Assembly (NCBI RefSeq): GCF_000337095.1
Contig: NZ_AOIV01000006.1
Location: forward strand, 60,310 to 124,309
Origin: Halogeometricum pallidum JCM 14848
Lineage (GTDB): Archaea > Halobacteriota > Halobacteria > Halobacteriales > Haloferacaceae
Direction: 5' to 3'
DNA length: 64,000 nt
Shown here: one piece after another, positions 49,644 to 58,165 of the stretch
Numbering within the stretch: position 1 is the first letter of the stretch
How the letters are laid out: the number at the start of each line of letters is the position of its first letter
Notes under the pieces: generated by a model
What the model was told of the DNA's origin: nothing
The model's database searches: none
The model's input: only the letters and a program-made list of their open reading frames with translations
Made by a program: the position numbers and the translations under genes

Positions 49644-50717
49644 ATGCCGTCTCGCAGGTCCTCGGCGGTGACGCTCGCCCTCCTCGTACTGCTCTCCGGT
49701 TGTATTTCTCCGCTCTCGGACGACCCGCCCGCGTCGGTCGACGACCCGGAGACGACGGCGAACGCCGCCCAGCGAGAGCGAGTCGAACGGGTGACCGGCA
49801 CCGCCGTGGTCGCCGCCGACGGGGAGAACCCGTGGGGGTCGGACCCCATCGTCGTCGGTATCGAGGACGCCGCTGGTACCGACCGCGACTGGGAGCCCCT
49901 CGTTCGCGAAGCGACCGCCTACTGGGAGGAGCACGCCGAACGCTACGCGGGGTACGGGGTCGACTACGAGGTGCGTCCGAACGCGACGGACCCAGACCTC
50001 GTGATTCAGTTCGTCCCGACGGTCCCCGAGTGCGACGGCGCCGCCGACGCCGCCGGATGCGCGCCGCTCATCACCGACCGGCGACAGGTGGACCGCCCCG
50101 AGACGGTCTTCGTCCGCACGTCCTTCTCCGACGAGTCGACGGTGCTCGTCGTCGAACACGAACTCGGGCACACGCTCGGCCTCGACCACGAGAACGCCCC
50201 CCGCGAGGTGATGGCCAGCGAGTCCGTCCTCTACACGACGGCGCGGCCGAACGCCACCGACCGCGAGTTCCCGTGGAACGACCCCGAGTTCTCGGTGTAC
50301 GTCGACGCGACGAACGCCTCCGACCCCGAGGGGGCGCGCGAACAGGTGCGACACGCCTTCGACTACTACGAACGCGGCGCGCCGGGGATGCCCGACAACC
50401 TCACGTTCGAGTTCGTCGACGACCCCGCGAACGCGGACGTTGTCGTCAAGTTCGCCGATGAACCCCCGTGCTCGCCGAACGCCGCCTCCTGCGGTGCGAC
50501 GCGCGGGTGGGACCCCGACGGCGACGGCGCCGTCGAGACGTACTCGGACCTCGAAGTCGTCCTCGTGGACCTCGACACGGAGGCGGTCGGGTGGCACGTC
50601 GGCTACTGGATGGCGTTCGGCCTCGGCGCGGAGAACCCCGCGGAGATGCCGCCCCCGTTCCGCGACGCCTCCTACCGCGACCGGCGCAGCGAGTGGTGGG
50701 AGACCGGGGACGAGTAG
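49644..50717 (+). CDS. Matrixin-like metzincin lipoprotein
   Basis: 357 aa. Lipobox LLSGC at Cys20. The metzincin zinc signature HELGHTLGLDH is at 172-182 and REVMASESVLYT after it supplies the Met-turn, so residues ~60-200 form a small metalloprotease domain exposed at the cell surface. A second region (FSVYVDATNASDPEGAREQV onwards) repeats the start of the protease domain but lacks the zinc motif, suggesting a duplicated, inactive half. Substrate unknown. Confidence 0.85.
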   Translation: MPSRRSSAVTLALLVLLSGCISPLSDDPPASVDDPETTANAAQRERVERVTGTAVVAADGENPWGSDPIVVGIEDAAGTDRDWEPLVREATAYWEEHAERYAGYGVDYEVRPNATDPDLVIQFVPTVPECDGAADAAGCAPLITDRRQVDRPETVFVRTSFSDESTVLVVEHELGHTLGLDHENAPREVMASESVLYTTARPNATDREFPWNDPEFSVYVDATNASDPEGAREQVRHAFDYYERGAPGMPDNLTFEFVDDPANADVVVKFADEPPCSPNAASCGATRGWDPDGDGAVETYSDLEVVLVDLDTEAVGWHVGYWMAFGLGAENPAEMPPPFRDASYRDRRSEWWETGDE

Positions 50718-50774
50718 GGACCGTCGCGACTGTCACGGGTGGGCGTTGATATCGTCGGGGCCCCTGCTTCGCCT

Positions 50775-51644
50775 ATGGTCTCCGCGACGGACGGGAACTC
50801 CTCCGACTCGACCGTGGTTCGCTGGCGGGGCGAGGCCGACTCACGACTCCGGACCGCCCTCCGCCACGTCGTCGCCAGCGCGTTCCTCACCTTCGGGGCG
50901 ATAGTCGGATTCGCCCTCCTCTACTTCGGCTACCTGACGCTCACGGGCGCCGCCGCCGAGACGTTCGTCGTGTTCCTCGTCGCCGTCCTCTTCGGCGGGC
51001 CGTTCGCGCTGCTCTACCTCGTGGCGCTCCGGGAGGAGCTTTCGCCCTCGGAGCTGCTCCCGTACGAGTTGAACCTGTACCCCCGGTACGTCCTCCTCGC
51101 GACGCCCGTCGCCCTCCTGCTCATCTACGGGTTCGTCCGCTTTCCGCCCCTCGGGTTCGCCTACCTGGTCGCCGGACCGTTTCTCTGGGGTCTCCTCGCC
51201 GCGCGCGAGGCGGCGGGGGCGATAGACGTCGACGCGGGCACGCTGACGGTGGACGACGGCACCGCCGCGACCGCCGACCGGGGACCGCGGGACGTGCGAC
51301 AACTCCGGGCACACGCCTCGTTGGGTCTCGGCGGCTACCGCCTCGTCCGCCTCCGGTACGACGGGTCGGCGGTGCTCTCGCGCCCGCCGCTGCTCCTCGT
51401 TCCCGACGGGGACTACTCGGCGGTCGATGCGGCGCTCTCCGAAATCGAGTCGCGCGACTACGGGGTCAAGGTGCGGAGGACCTCCCGCGGGGCGAAGGCG
51501 TTCCTCGTCGGCTTCGGCCTCCTGTTCGTCGCCGTCGCCGCCGGTCTCGTCGTCGCGACCGACGGCCTCTCGCGCGCGCTGATGCCCGCGCTGCTGATGG
51601 CCTGTTTCGGTCTCCTGTTCGTCGCGTTGGCGTGGCTGGCGTGA
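50775..51644 (+). CDS. Membrane protein of unknown function
   Basis: 289 aa from ATG 50775 (a GTG 36 bp upstream is open). Two helices near residues 35-95 (FLTFGAIVGFALLYFGYLTL and VVFLVAVLFGGPFALLYLVAL), two more around 115-155, a soluble domain (IDVDAGTLTVDDGTA to VKVRRTSRGA) and two C-terminal helices (AFLVGFGLLFVAVAAGLVV, ALLMACFGLLFVALAWLA). The soluble part looks like a small PH-like beta domain as seen in bacterial membrane proteins. No family assigned. Confidence 0.65.
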   Translation: MVSATDGNSSDSTVVRWRGEADSRLRTALRHVVASAFLTFGAIVGFALLYFGYLTLTGAAAETFVVFLVAVLFGGPFALLYLVALREELSPSELLPYELNLYPRYVLLATPVALLLIYGFVRFPPLGFAYLVAGPFLWGLLAAREAAGAIDVDAGTLTVDDGTAATADRGPRDVRQLRAHASLGLGGYRLVRLRYDGSAVLSRPPLLLVPDGDYSAVDAALSEIESRDYGVKVRRTSRGAKAFLVGFGLLFVAVAAGLVVATDGLSRALMPALLMACFGLLFVALAWLA

Positions 51645-51693
51645 GACGTCCGTCTGCCGGCGCCTTCTTGCGGTTCGAGCCCAAACGGAGACC

Positions 51694-51996
51694 ATGAACG
51701 GTGCCGCGTCGTCGTTCGATCCCGAGGTGCTGATGACGTCCCTGAGACAGGAGTTCGGCGGCAGGGAACCGGAGCGGCGCGTGGTCGCCCGACAGGCTCG
51801 CGACCTCGCCGACTCCGGCAAGCCCCGACGCGACCGCGGGGAACCGCTCACCGTCGAAGAGGTGGTGCGGCAGTTGCGCGACGCTCCCGACGGTTCGACG
51901 CTCGCCGAGCGCTGGAACTGGTGGCTCGGGGCGCTCGAAGCGGCCCACGGCGGCTACCGCGACTTCCAGGTGACGCGCGTTTCGACCGGCGACTAA
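51694..51996 (+). CDS. Small conserved haloarchaeal protein
   Basis: 100-aa cytosolic, mostly helical protein (PEVLMTSLRQEFGGREPERR, VVARQARDLADSGKPRRD, TVEEVVRQLRDAP, AERWNWWLGALEAAHGGYRD). The W-N-W-W segment is distinctive. I recall similar haloarchaeal proteins with no assigned role. Convergent with the gene at 52075; the repeat element copy B fills the gap. Confidence 0.65.
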   Translation: MNGAASSFDPEVLMTSLRQEFGGREPERRVVARQARDLADSGKPRRDRGEPLTVEEVVRQLRDAPDGSTLAERWNWWLGALEAAHGGYRDFQVTRVSTGD

Positions 51997-52003
51997 GCTA
52001 TCA

Positions 52004-52077
52004 TAGCGCCCGCAACCGAGTACGCATCCGACCGCACGACGCCGTGCGGTCGAGCGAGCGGAGACGCGCGGACGCTA
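52004..52077. repeat. 74-bp palindromic intergenic element, copy B
   Basis: Terminal inverted repeats TAGCGCCCGC (52004-52013) and GCGGACGCTA (52068-52077) match at 9 of 10 positions and flank a core that shares GCAACCGAGTAC, ATCCG, GCACGACG, CGTGCGGTCGAG and GAG with copy A at 27157-27231. It fills the gap between two convergent genes and its last 3 bp are the stop codon of the minus-strand gene. Bidirectional terminator, small RNA or MITE-like repeat are possible readings. Confidence 0.75.
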
Positions 52078-52377
52078 CTCTAGAATCTCCGCGGCGAGTT
52101 CCCGCGCCCGTTCGACGTGTTCGTCCGCCTCGGCGTCGTCGGTGCCGTCGACGTGCGAGAGCAGATCCGACACCGTCACCACGCGCGAGCGAACGACCGA
52201 CGGCGCGACGGTCGGGTCCTCGGCCACGTCGCCGGCGACGGCCTCCGCCTCCCCGAGATGCGCGCTCGCGGTCCGCTCGACCGGTCGCTCGGCCGTCGCC
52301 GCGAGGTGCTCGTGTAGCGCCCGAAGCCGTTCTCGGGTCTCCTCGTCCACTTCGTCTCCGCCGTTCCCGTCAGTCAT
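52075..52377 (-). CDS. Small helical protein (DUF8152-like), coupled to ABC exporter
   Basis: 100-aa helical protein: RERLRALHEHLAATAERPVE, HLGEAEAVAGDVAED and a DLLSHVDGTDDAEADEHVER tail. Haloarchaea-specific (DUF8152 by memory), function unknown. Its start overlaps the end of the ABC transporter gene by 8 bp, so the two are co-translated; it may be an accessory subunit or simply hitchhike. Confidence 0.72.
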   Translation of the reverse strand: MTDGNGGDEVDEETRERLRALHEHLAATAERPVERTASAHLGEAEAVAGDVAEDPTVAPSVVRSRVVTVSDLLSHVDGTDDAEADEHVERARELAAEILE

Positions 52378-54262
52378 CGTCTCCCCCCCAGTCAGTCTCC
52401 TCGCCCGTCTGCGCCCGCCAGAGCGCCGCGTACGCGCCGCCGCCGTCGACGAGTTCGTCGTGGCTGCCCTGTTCGATGACGTCGCCGTCGTCCAACACGA
52501 GAATCTCGTCGGCGTCGACGACGGTGGAGAGGCGGTGGGCGACGACGAGCGTCGTCCGGTCTTCCGAGAGGCGGTCCAAGGAGCGCTGTATGGCGCGTTC
52601 GGTCTCCGTGTCGACGGCGGAGGTGGCCTCGTCGAGGACGAGCACCGGCGGGTCCCGGAGGACGGCGCGGGCGAGGGAGACGCGCTGGCGCTGCCCGCCC
52701 GAGAGCTTCACGCCGCGTTCGCCGACGCGCGTCTCGTAGCCGTTCGGCAGGTCCGTGATGAACCCGTGCGCCTCGGCGGCTCTCGCCGCGCGGCGGACCG
52801 TCTCGTCGTCGGCTTCGAACCGCCCGTAGCGGACGTTCTCCGCGATGGTGCCGTCGAACAGGTGGGTGTCCTGCGAGACGTAGCCGACGGCGTCCCGGAG
52901 GCTGCTCAGGGTGAGGTCCTCCACGTCGTAGCCGTCTACGCGCACCGTCCCCTCGGTGGGTTCGTACAGGCGGAGCAGGAGCTTCAGCAGCGTGGACTTT
53001 CCCGCGCCCGTCTCGCCGACGACGGCCACCGTCTCGCCGGGTTCGGCGTCGAACGACACGTCGCGCAGGATGGGCTCGCTCGCTACCTCGCCGAACACGT
53101 CGCGGTAGGCGAAGGAGACGCCGTCGTAGGAGACGACGCCCTCGGGGTCCTCGAGAACGACGGCGTCCTCGTCGCTCTCGATGTTAACCGGGATGTCCGA
53201 GAGGCCGAACACCCGTTCCGCGGAGGCGCGGGCGTTCTGAAACTGGTCGACGATGTTCGACACCTCGGCGAGGGGGGCGACGAACCGCTGGGTCATGAGG
53301 ATGAACGTGACGAACGTCCCGACTTCGAGCGTGCCGGTGAGCGGGCCGGGCGCGGTGCCGGTAAACAGCCAGTAGCCGCCGACGAGGAACGTCGCGGTGA
53401 ACGAGAGGCCGGCGAGCAGTTCCATCCCGGGGCGGTAGAAGTAGCTGAGTCGCAGCACCGACATCGTCGTCTCGAACAGGTTCCGCGACGCGTCGCGGAC
53501 GCGCTTCCGTTCGTACCCCTCGCTGTTGGTCGTCTTCACGAGTTCGATGCCGCCGATGCCGTTCTCGATGCGGGTGTTGAAGCCGGCGACGGCCGACTGG
53601 CGCGCGCGGTAGCGCGGCGCGACGACGCGCATGAACCACCACGTGAAGGCGACGATGACGGGGACGGCCACGAGGGTGACGAGCGCCAACTGCCAGTTCA
53701 GGGCGAAGAGGACGAACGCGATACCGCCGACCATGATGAGGAGGCGGAGGGAGTTCATCAGGGCGTTGTCGAGGAACATCTCCAGATTCCCCGCGTCGTT
53801 GTTGAGGATGGCCATCACCTCGCCCGTCTGCTTGTCGTCGAAGAACGTCATGTCGAGTCGCATCAGCTTCGTGAAACTGTCCGTGCGCACCGCGTGCATC
53901 ACCTCGTGAGCGAAGAGGTTCGCGGAGATACCGTACACCCACGTGAACACGCCGGTGACGACGAACGACCCTGCGATGAGGGCGACGGAGAACCAGAACT
54001 GCCCCTGCGGCGTCGCCGGGACCCACGCCGCGGGGACGAACGGGAGCGTGTACGCGCCGTCGCCCGACTGGAACAGCGCGTTGATGGCCGTGCCGAGGAC
54101 GACGGGCGGGAACAGCGAGGCGGCCTGTGCGACGAGGTTGGCGAGGAGGCCGATAGTCAGCCACCGCGCGCGCGACGTGCCGTACTCGCGGAAGAGGCGG
54201 GCGAGCGGACGCGTCACGTCGGCGCGGTAGCGGTCGAAGGCGCTCTCGTCGGCGTGACTCAT
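52370..54262 (-). CDS. ABCB-type exporter half-transporter (multidrug/lipid)
   Basis: 630 aa from ATG 54262. Six-helix transmembrane domain (about residues 30-330) followed by a nucleotide-binding domain with Walker A GETGAGKST, Q-loop YVSQDTHLFDG, signature LSGGQRQR, Walker B VLVLDEATSAVD and H-loop VVAHRLST. It should function as a homodimer exporting drugs, lipids or peptides. A longer open frame adds 42 residues of weakly conserved sequence upstream; the ATG MSHADESAF fits the family start. Confidence 0.92.
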   Translation of the reverse strand: MSHADESAFDRYRADVTRPLARLFREYGTSRARWLTIGLLANLVAQAASLFPPVVLGTAINALFQSGDGAYTLPFVPAAWVPATPQGQFWFSVALIAGSFVVTGVFTWVYGISANLFAHEVMHAVRTDSFTKLMRLDMTFFDDKQTGEVMAILNNDAGNLEMFLDNALMNSLRLLIMVGGIAFVLFALNWQLALVTLVAVPVIVAFTWWFMRVVAPRYRARQSAVAGFNTRIENGIGGIELVKTTNSEGYERKRVRDASRNLFETTMSVLRLSYFYRPGMELLAGLSFTATFLVGGYWLFTGTAPGPLTGTLEVGTFVTFILMTQRFVAPLAEVSNIVDQFQNARASAERVFGLSDIPVNIESDEDAVVLEDPEGVVSYDGVSFAYRDVFGEVASEPILRDVSFDAEPGETVAVVGETGAGKSTLLKLLLRLYEPTEGTVRVDGYDVEDLTLSSLRDAVGYVSQDTHLFDGTIAENVRYGRFEADDETVRRAARAAEAHGFITDLPNGYETRVGERGVKLSGGQRQRVSLARAVLRDPPVLVLDEATSAVDTETERAIQRSLDRLSEDRTTLVVAHRLSTVVDADEILVLDDGDVIEQGSHDELVDGGGAYAALWRAQTGEETDWGGDDD

Positions 54263-54386
54263 TGGTCCCGAGAGCGCCCCTCGCGACATGAAGCCGATGG
54301 AAACGGCGAATCGGGAACGGACGGAGCGTTCGAGCGTCGGGGCGGAACCGACGACGAAAAGCGTCTCGGGCCGGTAGACTCTCCGC

Positions 54387-55619
54387 ATGAAGCTCCAGTT
54401 CCTCGGGGGCGTCGGCGAGGTGGGACGCTCGGCGATTCTCGTGGACGATTCGCTACTCCTCGATTACGGGATGCTGACGGGCAACCCCCCGCAGTTCCCC
54501 GTCTCCTCGCCGGACCCCGACGCCGTCGTCGTCTCGCACGGCCACCTCGACCACGTCGGGATGGTCCCCGCCCTCCTCTCCGGCGACCGGCGCCCGCCGA
54601 TTCACTGGACGCCGCCGACGGCCGAACTCGCGGGGACGCTGGCGCGCGACACGCTGAAACTCCAAGGAGGCAGGTACGACTGCCCGTTCACCGAGACGCA
54701 CGTCCGGCGGATGACGCAGGTGTCGGAACCGCACGGCTACGGCGAGGCGTTCGAGGCGGCGGGCTACGAGGTGACGCTGTACGACGCCGGGCACATCCCC
54801 GGCAGCGCGCACGTTCTCGTCGACGACGGCGAGACGCGACTGCTGTACACGGCCGACTTCCACACCGACGACCAGCGAATCGTCGGAGCCAGCACCGACC
54901 GCCCGGACGCGGACGTCGTCGTCTGCGAGTCCACCTACGCCGACGTGGAACACGAGGACAGGGCGGCGGTCGAAGAGCGGTTCGTCGAGTCCGTTCGCGG
55001 GACCATCTGGGAGGGCGGCACCGTCGTCGTGCCGGCGTTCGCCATCGGCCGCACCCAGGAGATGCTGCTCGTCCTCGACGCCCACGACGTGGAGTGCTAC
55101 GTCGACGGGATGGGAAAGGGGGTGACGAAGATGCTGCTCCGACACCCCGAGTTCGTCCGCGACGGCGAGGCCCTCCGGCGGGCGAAGTCGCACGCGCGGT
55201 TCGTCACCGGGCGGAACGGGCAACGGCGGCGCATCGCCTCGCAGAACACCGCCATCGTGACGACCAGCGGGATGCTCTCGGGCGGCCCGGCGATGACGTA
55301 CGTGCCCGAAATAAGCGGCGACCCGACGAACAAGATAACGCTCACCGGCTACCAGGTGGAGGGGACGCCCGGCCGCGACCTGATAGAGCGCGGGCGGGCG
55401 GAGATAGACGGCCGGACGATGCCCGTCGCCGCCCGCGCGGAGATGTACGACTTCTCCGCGCACGCCGACCGCGAGGGTCTCCGCGCGTTCCTGCGCGAGT
55501 ACGAGGGCGCGGAGGTGTTGGTCAACCACGGCGACGACTGCGCCGGGTTCGCCGAGACGCTTCGGGCGGACGGCTTCGACGCCCGCGCGCCCGAACTCGG
55601 CGAGACGGTCGAGGTTTGA
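54387..55619 (+). CDS. Beta-CASP metallo-beta-lactamase-fold ribonuclease (aCPSF2-like)
   Basis: 410 aa. The MBL zinc motif HGHLDH is at 51-56, further ligands appear in AGHIPGSAH, LLYTADFHTDD, and the beta-CASP insert with FAIGRTQEMLL and the late SGMLSGGPA, DFSAHADREGL and VNHGDD motifs. Archaeal proteins of this size without KH domains (aCPSF2/RNase J-like) process or degrade RNA. Divergent from the ABC exporter. Confidence 0.9.
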   Translation: MKLQFLGGVGEVGRSAILVDDSLLLDYGMLTGNPPQFPVSSPDPDAVVVSHGHLDHVGMVPALLSGDRRPPIHWTPPTAELAGTLARDTLKLQGGRYDCPFTETHVRRMTQVSEPHGYGEAFEAAGYEVTLYDAGHIPGSAHVLVDDGETRLLYTADFHTDDQRIVGASTDRPDADVVVCESTYADVEHEDRAAVEERFVESVRGTIWEGGTVVVPAFAIGRTQEMLLVLDAHDVECYVDGMGKGVTKMLLRHPEFVRDGEALRRAKSHARFVTGRNGQRRRIASQNTAIVTTSGMLSGGPAMTYVPEISGDPTNKITLTGYQVEGTPGRDLIERGRAEIDGRTMPVAARAEMYDFSAHADREGLRAFLREYEGAEVLVNHGDDCAGFAETLRADGFDARAPELGETVEV

Positions 55620-55635
55620 AGCGTCGGAACCGGCG

Positions 55636-56730
55636 TCACGAGTCGGCGGCGAGGCGCACCGCCGCCGCCGTCACGGTCACGAGACCGACGACGACGCCCG
55701 CGAGGAACGCCGCGCCGACGTTCCGGAGCGACCCGCCCGACGAGTCGCCGGACGCATCGGACGACGCCGAGACGCCGGACGGTGTCGACTCCGCGGACCC
55801 GGGCGGCCGACTCGGTTCGGTCTGTATCGCGGTATTCCTCGGCTTGGTCCCGACGGGGGCGTCCTCGCCGCCGGTGTCGACGGTCTTCTCGCTCTCGTCG
55901 TCCGCCGCGAAGGGGTCGTCGGCCTCCTCGGCCGCGGACAGGCGTTCGTGTTCTCGCTCGCGGATGACCGCGTTGACCGTCGCGCCGACGAGGAGGACGA
56001 ACCCGCCGAAGTACAGCCACGTCAGGAGCAGAAGAATGCCGCCGATGACGCCGTACGCCTCGTACTGCGAGGCGGCGTCCGCGTACACTTGGAACCCGAC
56101 TTCGAGCAGCGCCCACCCGCCGGCGGCGACGACGGCGCCGGGGAGCGCTTCGCGGACGGTCATCTCCACGTCCGGGAAGACGTAGTACATCGGGAGAAAG
56201 GCGAGACTCAGGCCGAACAGGAGGAACAGCGGGTTCAGCACGTGGAGGAGCGGGAGGCGGAAGTAGGCGAACGCGCTGCCGGCCAGCGAGAGGGCGGCCA
56301 CCGAGAGGACGATGGCGAGGAAGGCGACGAGTCCGTCGCGCAACTGCTTGAGGATGTTGCCGTCGTTCGTCGTATCGTACACCTCCGCGAAGGCGGTATC
56401 GAGCCCGCGGAACAGTTTCAAGGCCCCCCACAGGAGGATGAGCGTCCCCGTCACCGACAGACCGACCTCTCCGCCGGCGTTGTCGATGGCGGCGTGAACC
56501 TCCGTCTGCGCGCCGGGCGTGAGATACGATTCCGTGAGGTCCGCGACCGTGGCGGCGAACACCTCGCTGCCGACGGTGCTGACGAGGAGGAGGACGAGGA
56601 GCAACAGGGGGATGAGCGAGACGAACGCGTTGTACGCGAGGCTACCGGCGAGGAACGTCAGGTTCTGTTCGCGGACGCGCGCCACGACCGTCCGGACCAC
56701 CGCCGTCGTCTCCCCGCCCTCGAATCTCAT
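55636..56730 (-). CDS. YihY/BrkB-family inner-membrane protein
   Basis: 364 aa with six predicted helices and the family start VARVREQNLTFLAGSLAYNAFVSLIPLLL split over residues 15-43. The YihY/BrkB domain ends near residue 265; the remaining 100 residues are an acidic, Ser/Pro-rich cytosolic tail and one last hydrophobic helix (FLAGVVVGLVTVTAAAV). Despite old RNase BN naming the family has no nuclease activity; transport or envelope function is suspected. Confidence 0.88.
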   Translation of the reverse strand: MRFEGGETTAVVRTVVARVREQNLTFLAGSLAYNAFVSLIPLLLLVLLLVSTVGSEVFAATVADLTESYLTPGAQTEVHAAIDNAGGEVGLSVTGTLILLWGALKLFRGLDTAFAEVYDTTNDGNILKQLRDGLVAFLAIVLSVAALSLAGSAFAYFRLPLLHVLNPLFLLFGLSLAFLPMYYVFPDVEMTVREALPGAVVAAGGWALLEVGFQVYADAASQYEAYGVIGGILLLLTWLYFGGFVLLVGATVNAVIREREHERLSAAEEADDPFAADDESEKTVDTGGEDAPVGTKPRNTAIQTEPSRPPGSAESTPSGVSASSDASGDSSGGSLRNVGAAFLAGVVVGLVTVTAAAVRLAADS

Positions 56731-56808
56731 TGCGGGTCGTTAGGAGCGGGGGATGATGGATGCGACGGCCGGGGCAGTTTCGGCGCGGGAGCGAGTGCGT
56801 CCCGTCGC

Positions 56809-57996
56809 TCAGTCGTCGTTCGCGCTCGTCGCCTCGAACTCGGAGAAGGTCCGCTGGTCGTCGTCGGTGCGGAGCGGGTTGTCGCCGCGCGCGTCGGGGT
56901 CCAGCGGTTCCCCGGTGACCAACTCGGGCAGGACGATGCGGACGAAGTGCACGGCGATGACGAGGAGCAGTGGTCCCAAGAACAGGCCGTACCAGCCGAA
57001 CAGCGCGGGACCGATGATGTAGGCGAACATCACCGTCCCGGTGTGGAGGTTGCGCCCCGAGACGTACGGGCGGAGCAGGAAGTCCGGGATGGTGTCGACG
57101 ATGACGAGCGAGACGCCGCCGTACACCAGCGCGACCCACAGCGTCGCGGGGTCGGTCAGGGCGGCCTCGACGGCCAGGAGAATCGTTACCGGCACGTAGA
57201 CGATTTTCATCCCGACGACGGGGATGAGGCTGCCCGCGCCCGTCAGCGCGCCCAGGAGCGTCGGCGACGGGATGGACATCGTGGGGGGCGCAAACAGGTT
57301 GATGGCGTTGTAGGAGACGGCGGCGATGACGGCGATGGCGAACGCGTTGAGTATGTTGCCGAAGTAGATGGTCTTCAGGTCGCGGTCGACGGCGGTCATG
57401 TAGGCGTTGACCGTGCCGCCCTCGCCCGAGAGGTTCTCGCGCGTCCACGCGGCGAGACGTCGGTCGTCGCGCAGCAGGTAGAACGCGAAGGCGAAGGCGA
57501 TGAACAGTTGCAGCGCCGCGCCGAGGACGAACGACGCCGTCCCCGCGAGTGAGGCGAGGAGGGTGCTCACCGTCGCCGTGTCGGCCGCGTCGAACAGGGC
57601 GCGCGGGTCTTCCAGCAGCGTTCCGAGCAGTTCGTTGGGGTTCCGAACCGCGTCGAACGACCCGAGGTACGGTTCCAGCGCCGTCCACAGTCCGTCCTGA
57701 TTCTGCCCGACGAACGCGCTCAGTTCCTGGAAGGCGACCAGCGCGGTGTACCCCACGAGGATGACGATGGGGAGCGACAGTACGAGCAGCGCTATGCCGG
57801 CGCCGAGGCTCTGCTGGCCGACGCGGTCCCGAATCCGGTTGTAGACGGGACGCGTCGCGTAGTACAGAAACAGCCCCAGCATGAACGTCCCGAGGTACGC
57901 CTCCGCGACGAACGCGAGGACGAGGAAGATGGCGAGCCCGAGCAGCCACCACATGGCCCGGGAGCGGTCGACCGTCGAAGTGAAGCCGAACTGCAT
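56809..57996 (-). CDS. AI-2E-family transporter
   Basis: 395 aa from ATG 57996. The PF01594 topology of about eight helices is visible, with YYATRPVYNRIRDR near the start and the second-half signature GSLIPVVGMKIVYVPVTILL and DFLLRPYVSGRNLHTGTVMFA. Despite the name many members are Na+/H+ antiporters or of unknown function in archaea. It lies 78 bp upstream of the BrkB gene on the same strand; the two may form an operon. Confidence 0.9.
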   Translation of the reverse strand: MQFGFTSTVDRSRAMWWLLGLAIFLVLAFVAEAYLGTFMLGLFLYYATRPVYNRIRDRVGQQSLGAGIALLVLSLPIVILVGYTALVAFQELSAFVGQNQDGLWTALEPYLGSFDAVRNPNELLGTLLEDPRALFDAADTATVSTLLASLAGTASFVLGAALQLFIAFAFAFYLLRDDRRLAAWTRENLSGEGGTVNAYMTAVDRDLKTIYFGNILNAFAIAVIAAVSYNAINLFAPPTMSIPSPTLLGALTGAGSLIPVVGMKIVYVPVTILLAVEAALTDPATLWVALVYGGVSLVIVDTIPDFLLRPYVSGRNLHTGTVMFAYIIGPALFGWYGLFLGPLLLVIAVHFVRIVLPELVTGEPLDPDARGDNPLRTDDDQRTFSEFEATSANDD

Positions 57997-58143
57997 CGTC
58001 GTGGTTTGGGGAGACGGGGACAAAACCCCTTTCCCCGGCCCGACGGCCGCCGTAATACCCGATATCGCCCGACAGCCCCGCCGACACCCCTCCAGAGGGG
58101 AATCCTGGTAACGGTGTCGATGTCGTAAGTGATTTACCCATCG

Positions 58144-58159
58144 TTTAGGTATACCTAAA
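58144..58159. promoter_or_regulatory. DtxR/Idr-type iron-box palindrome before the iron permease gene
   Basis: TTTAGGTATACCTAAA is a perfect 16-bp palindrome starting 22 bp before the permease ATG, between the expected TATA position and start. It matches the TTAGG-N-CCTAA layout of DtxR-family metal repressors (SirR/Idr in haloarchaea). A sister site precedes the binding-protein gene at 60179-60194. Confidence 0.8.
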
Positions 58160-58165
58160 GCGAAG

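Noticed and set aside
46850..49849. 999-codon open frame antisense to the P1B ATPase
   Set aside because: A by-product of GC-rich codon bias; its Arg/Gly/His/Val-rich translation matches no fold, while the plus strand encodes a complete ATPase.
52142..56185. 1347-codon plus-strand frame
   Set aside because: It runs antisense to the ABC exporter and out of frame through the beta-CASP gene, both of which have full motifs.
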